Origin: an uncultured Spartobacteria bacterium
GTDB taxonomy: Bacteria > Verrucomicrobiota > Verrucomicrobiia > Chthoniobacterales > Terrimicrobiaceae
Direction of reading: 5' to 3'
Length of the DNA: 7,838 nucleotides
NCBI GenBank assembly: GCA_903915315.1
Contig: CAIWSO010000525.1
Coordinates: 1-7,838 of the forward strand
In this document: positions 7,280 through 7,838 of the stretch, piece by piece
Numbering within the stretch: the stretch's first letter is position 1
How the letters are laid out: every line of letters begins with the position of its first letter
The notes under the pieces: model-generated
What the model was told of the DNA's origin: nothing
Seen by the model: only the letters and a program-made list of their open reading frames with translations
Database searches by the model: none
Position numbers and translations under genes: made by a program

Positions 7280-7838
7280 ATGGCCGATCTCTCCGTCATC
7301 TTCGCTGGCATCCCTTCACCGAATCCCTTCTGGCTTGCCTCTGGGCCGCCCACGAACACCGCTTACCAAGCCCACAGGGCCTTCGAAGCGGGATGGGGCG
7401 GCATCGTTTGGAAAACGATCGGGGACCCAACACCGAACGTGTCCTCCCGATATTCCGCTCTTCACTTGGGAGGCTCGCGCATGGTCGGCTTCAACAACAT
7501 TGAGCTCATCAGCGACCGCGCGCCCGAAACGAATTTTCGTGAACTGAGAGAAGTCAAGGATCGCTGGCCGGATCGTGCCCTCATTGCTTCGCTGATGACT
7601 GATACCCGAGAGCATTGGCATGACCTCATCCGCCGCGCTGAGGACACCGGCGTCGATGGGATAGAATTGAACTTCGGTTGCCCTCACGGGATGTGCGAAC
7701 GAGGCATGGGGTCAGCCGTCGGTCAAAATCCCGATGTTGCGGAAAAAATCACCGCTTGGGTAATGGAAGTCGCCACCAAGCCCGTCATCGTCAAGCTAAC
7801 GCCAAATATCACGAACATCGTTCACGCCGCCCTCGCGG
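7280..7838 (+). CDS. preA: Dihydropyrimidine dehydrogenase PreA subunit, partial (3' end missing)
   Basis: I translated this frame by hand: ATG at 7280 opens 186 codons without a stop and runs off the right edge. It is the FMN-binding TIM-barrel half of dihydropyrimidine dehydrogenase (dihydroorotate dehydrogenase superfamily), which reduces the pyrimidine ring. The N-terminal stretch IPSPNPFWLASGPPTNT (11-27) and GWGGIVWKTIG (38-48) are typical FMN-barrel elements. The signature NFGCPHGMCERGMGSAVGQ (131-149) and PVIVKLTPNITNI (168-180) match PreA/PydA and the C-terminal half of animal DPD closely. At the position of the animal catalytic Cys671 (GLACGQ) this protein has Val147 (GSAVGQ), a form I recall from other bacterial PreA/PydA proteins. 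Full-length PreA is about 410-430 residues and ends in a two-cluster ferredoxin domain, which would lie outside the window. The 8-bp gap to preT indicates one operon. No Shine-Dalgarno sequence is seen before the ATG. Confidence 0.95.
   Translation, partial: MADLSVIFAGIPSPNPFWLASGPPTNTAYQAHRAFEAGWGGIVWKTIGDPTPNVSSRYSALHLGGSRMVGFNNIELISDRAPETNFRELREVKDRWPDRALIASLMTDTREHWHDLIRRAEDTGVDGIELNFGCPHGMCERGMGSAVGQNPDVAEKITAWVMEVATKPVIVKLTPNITNIVHAALA

Overview
This window reads as ordinary chromosome from a free-living, moderately GC-rich, Gram-negative-type bacterium. It holds six genes and no rRNA, tRNA, CRISPR array, transposase or phage gene that I can see. The mix of a large unrecognised secreted protein, a small ribbon-helix-helix (RHH) protein with a Pro/Gln/Tyr tail, and gene starts without clear Shine-Dalgarno sequences would fit Verrucomicrobiota or a related PVC-type lineage. 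That taxonomic guess is weak and rests on general impression, not on a marker gene.

Layout: positions 83-5699 carry four genes on the minus strand. In their own transcription order these are glgB (glycogen branching enzyme, 3465-5699), a small RHH DNA-binding protein (3156-3416), an SLC13/DASS-type anion:Na+ symporter (1614-3050), and a secreted protein of unknown function (83-1537). A 165-bp divergent intergenic region (5700-5864) holds a perfect 12-bp GC-flanked palindrome. The plus strand then carries preT (5865-7271) and, 8 bp further on, the first 186 codons of preA, which runs off the right edge.

How the genes work together: preT and preA encode the two subunits of an NAD(P)H-dependent dihydropyrimidine dehydrogenase. 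PreT is the flavin/Fe-S electron-input subunit and PreA is the FMN subunit that reduces uracil or thymine. They are clearly one operon. GlgB introduces alpha-1,6 branches into glycogen and stands apart from other glycogen genes here. The transporter and the secreted protein may be co-transcribed (76-bp gap), but nothing links them functionally.

The most interesting non-routine part is the short stretch 3092-3472. A near-perfect 24-bp interrupted palindrome overlaps the glgB stop codon just upstream of the RHH gene, which suggests an autoregulatory operator. The RHH protein ends in a tail in which 25 of 30 residues are Pro, Gln or Tyr. Its gene is followed by an 8-bp-arm hairpin and then a G5-A-G6 tract and a T7 run. 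I found no evidence of a defence system, mobile element or toxin-antitoxin pair.
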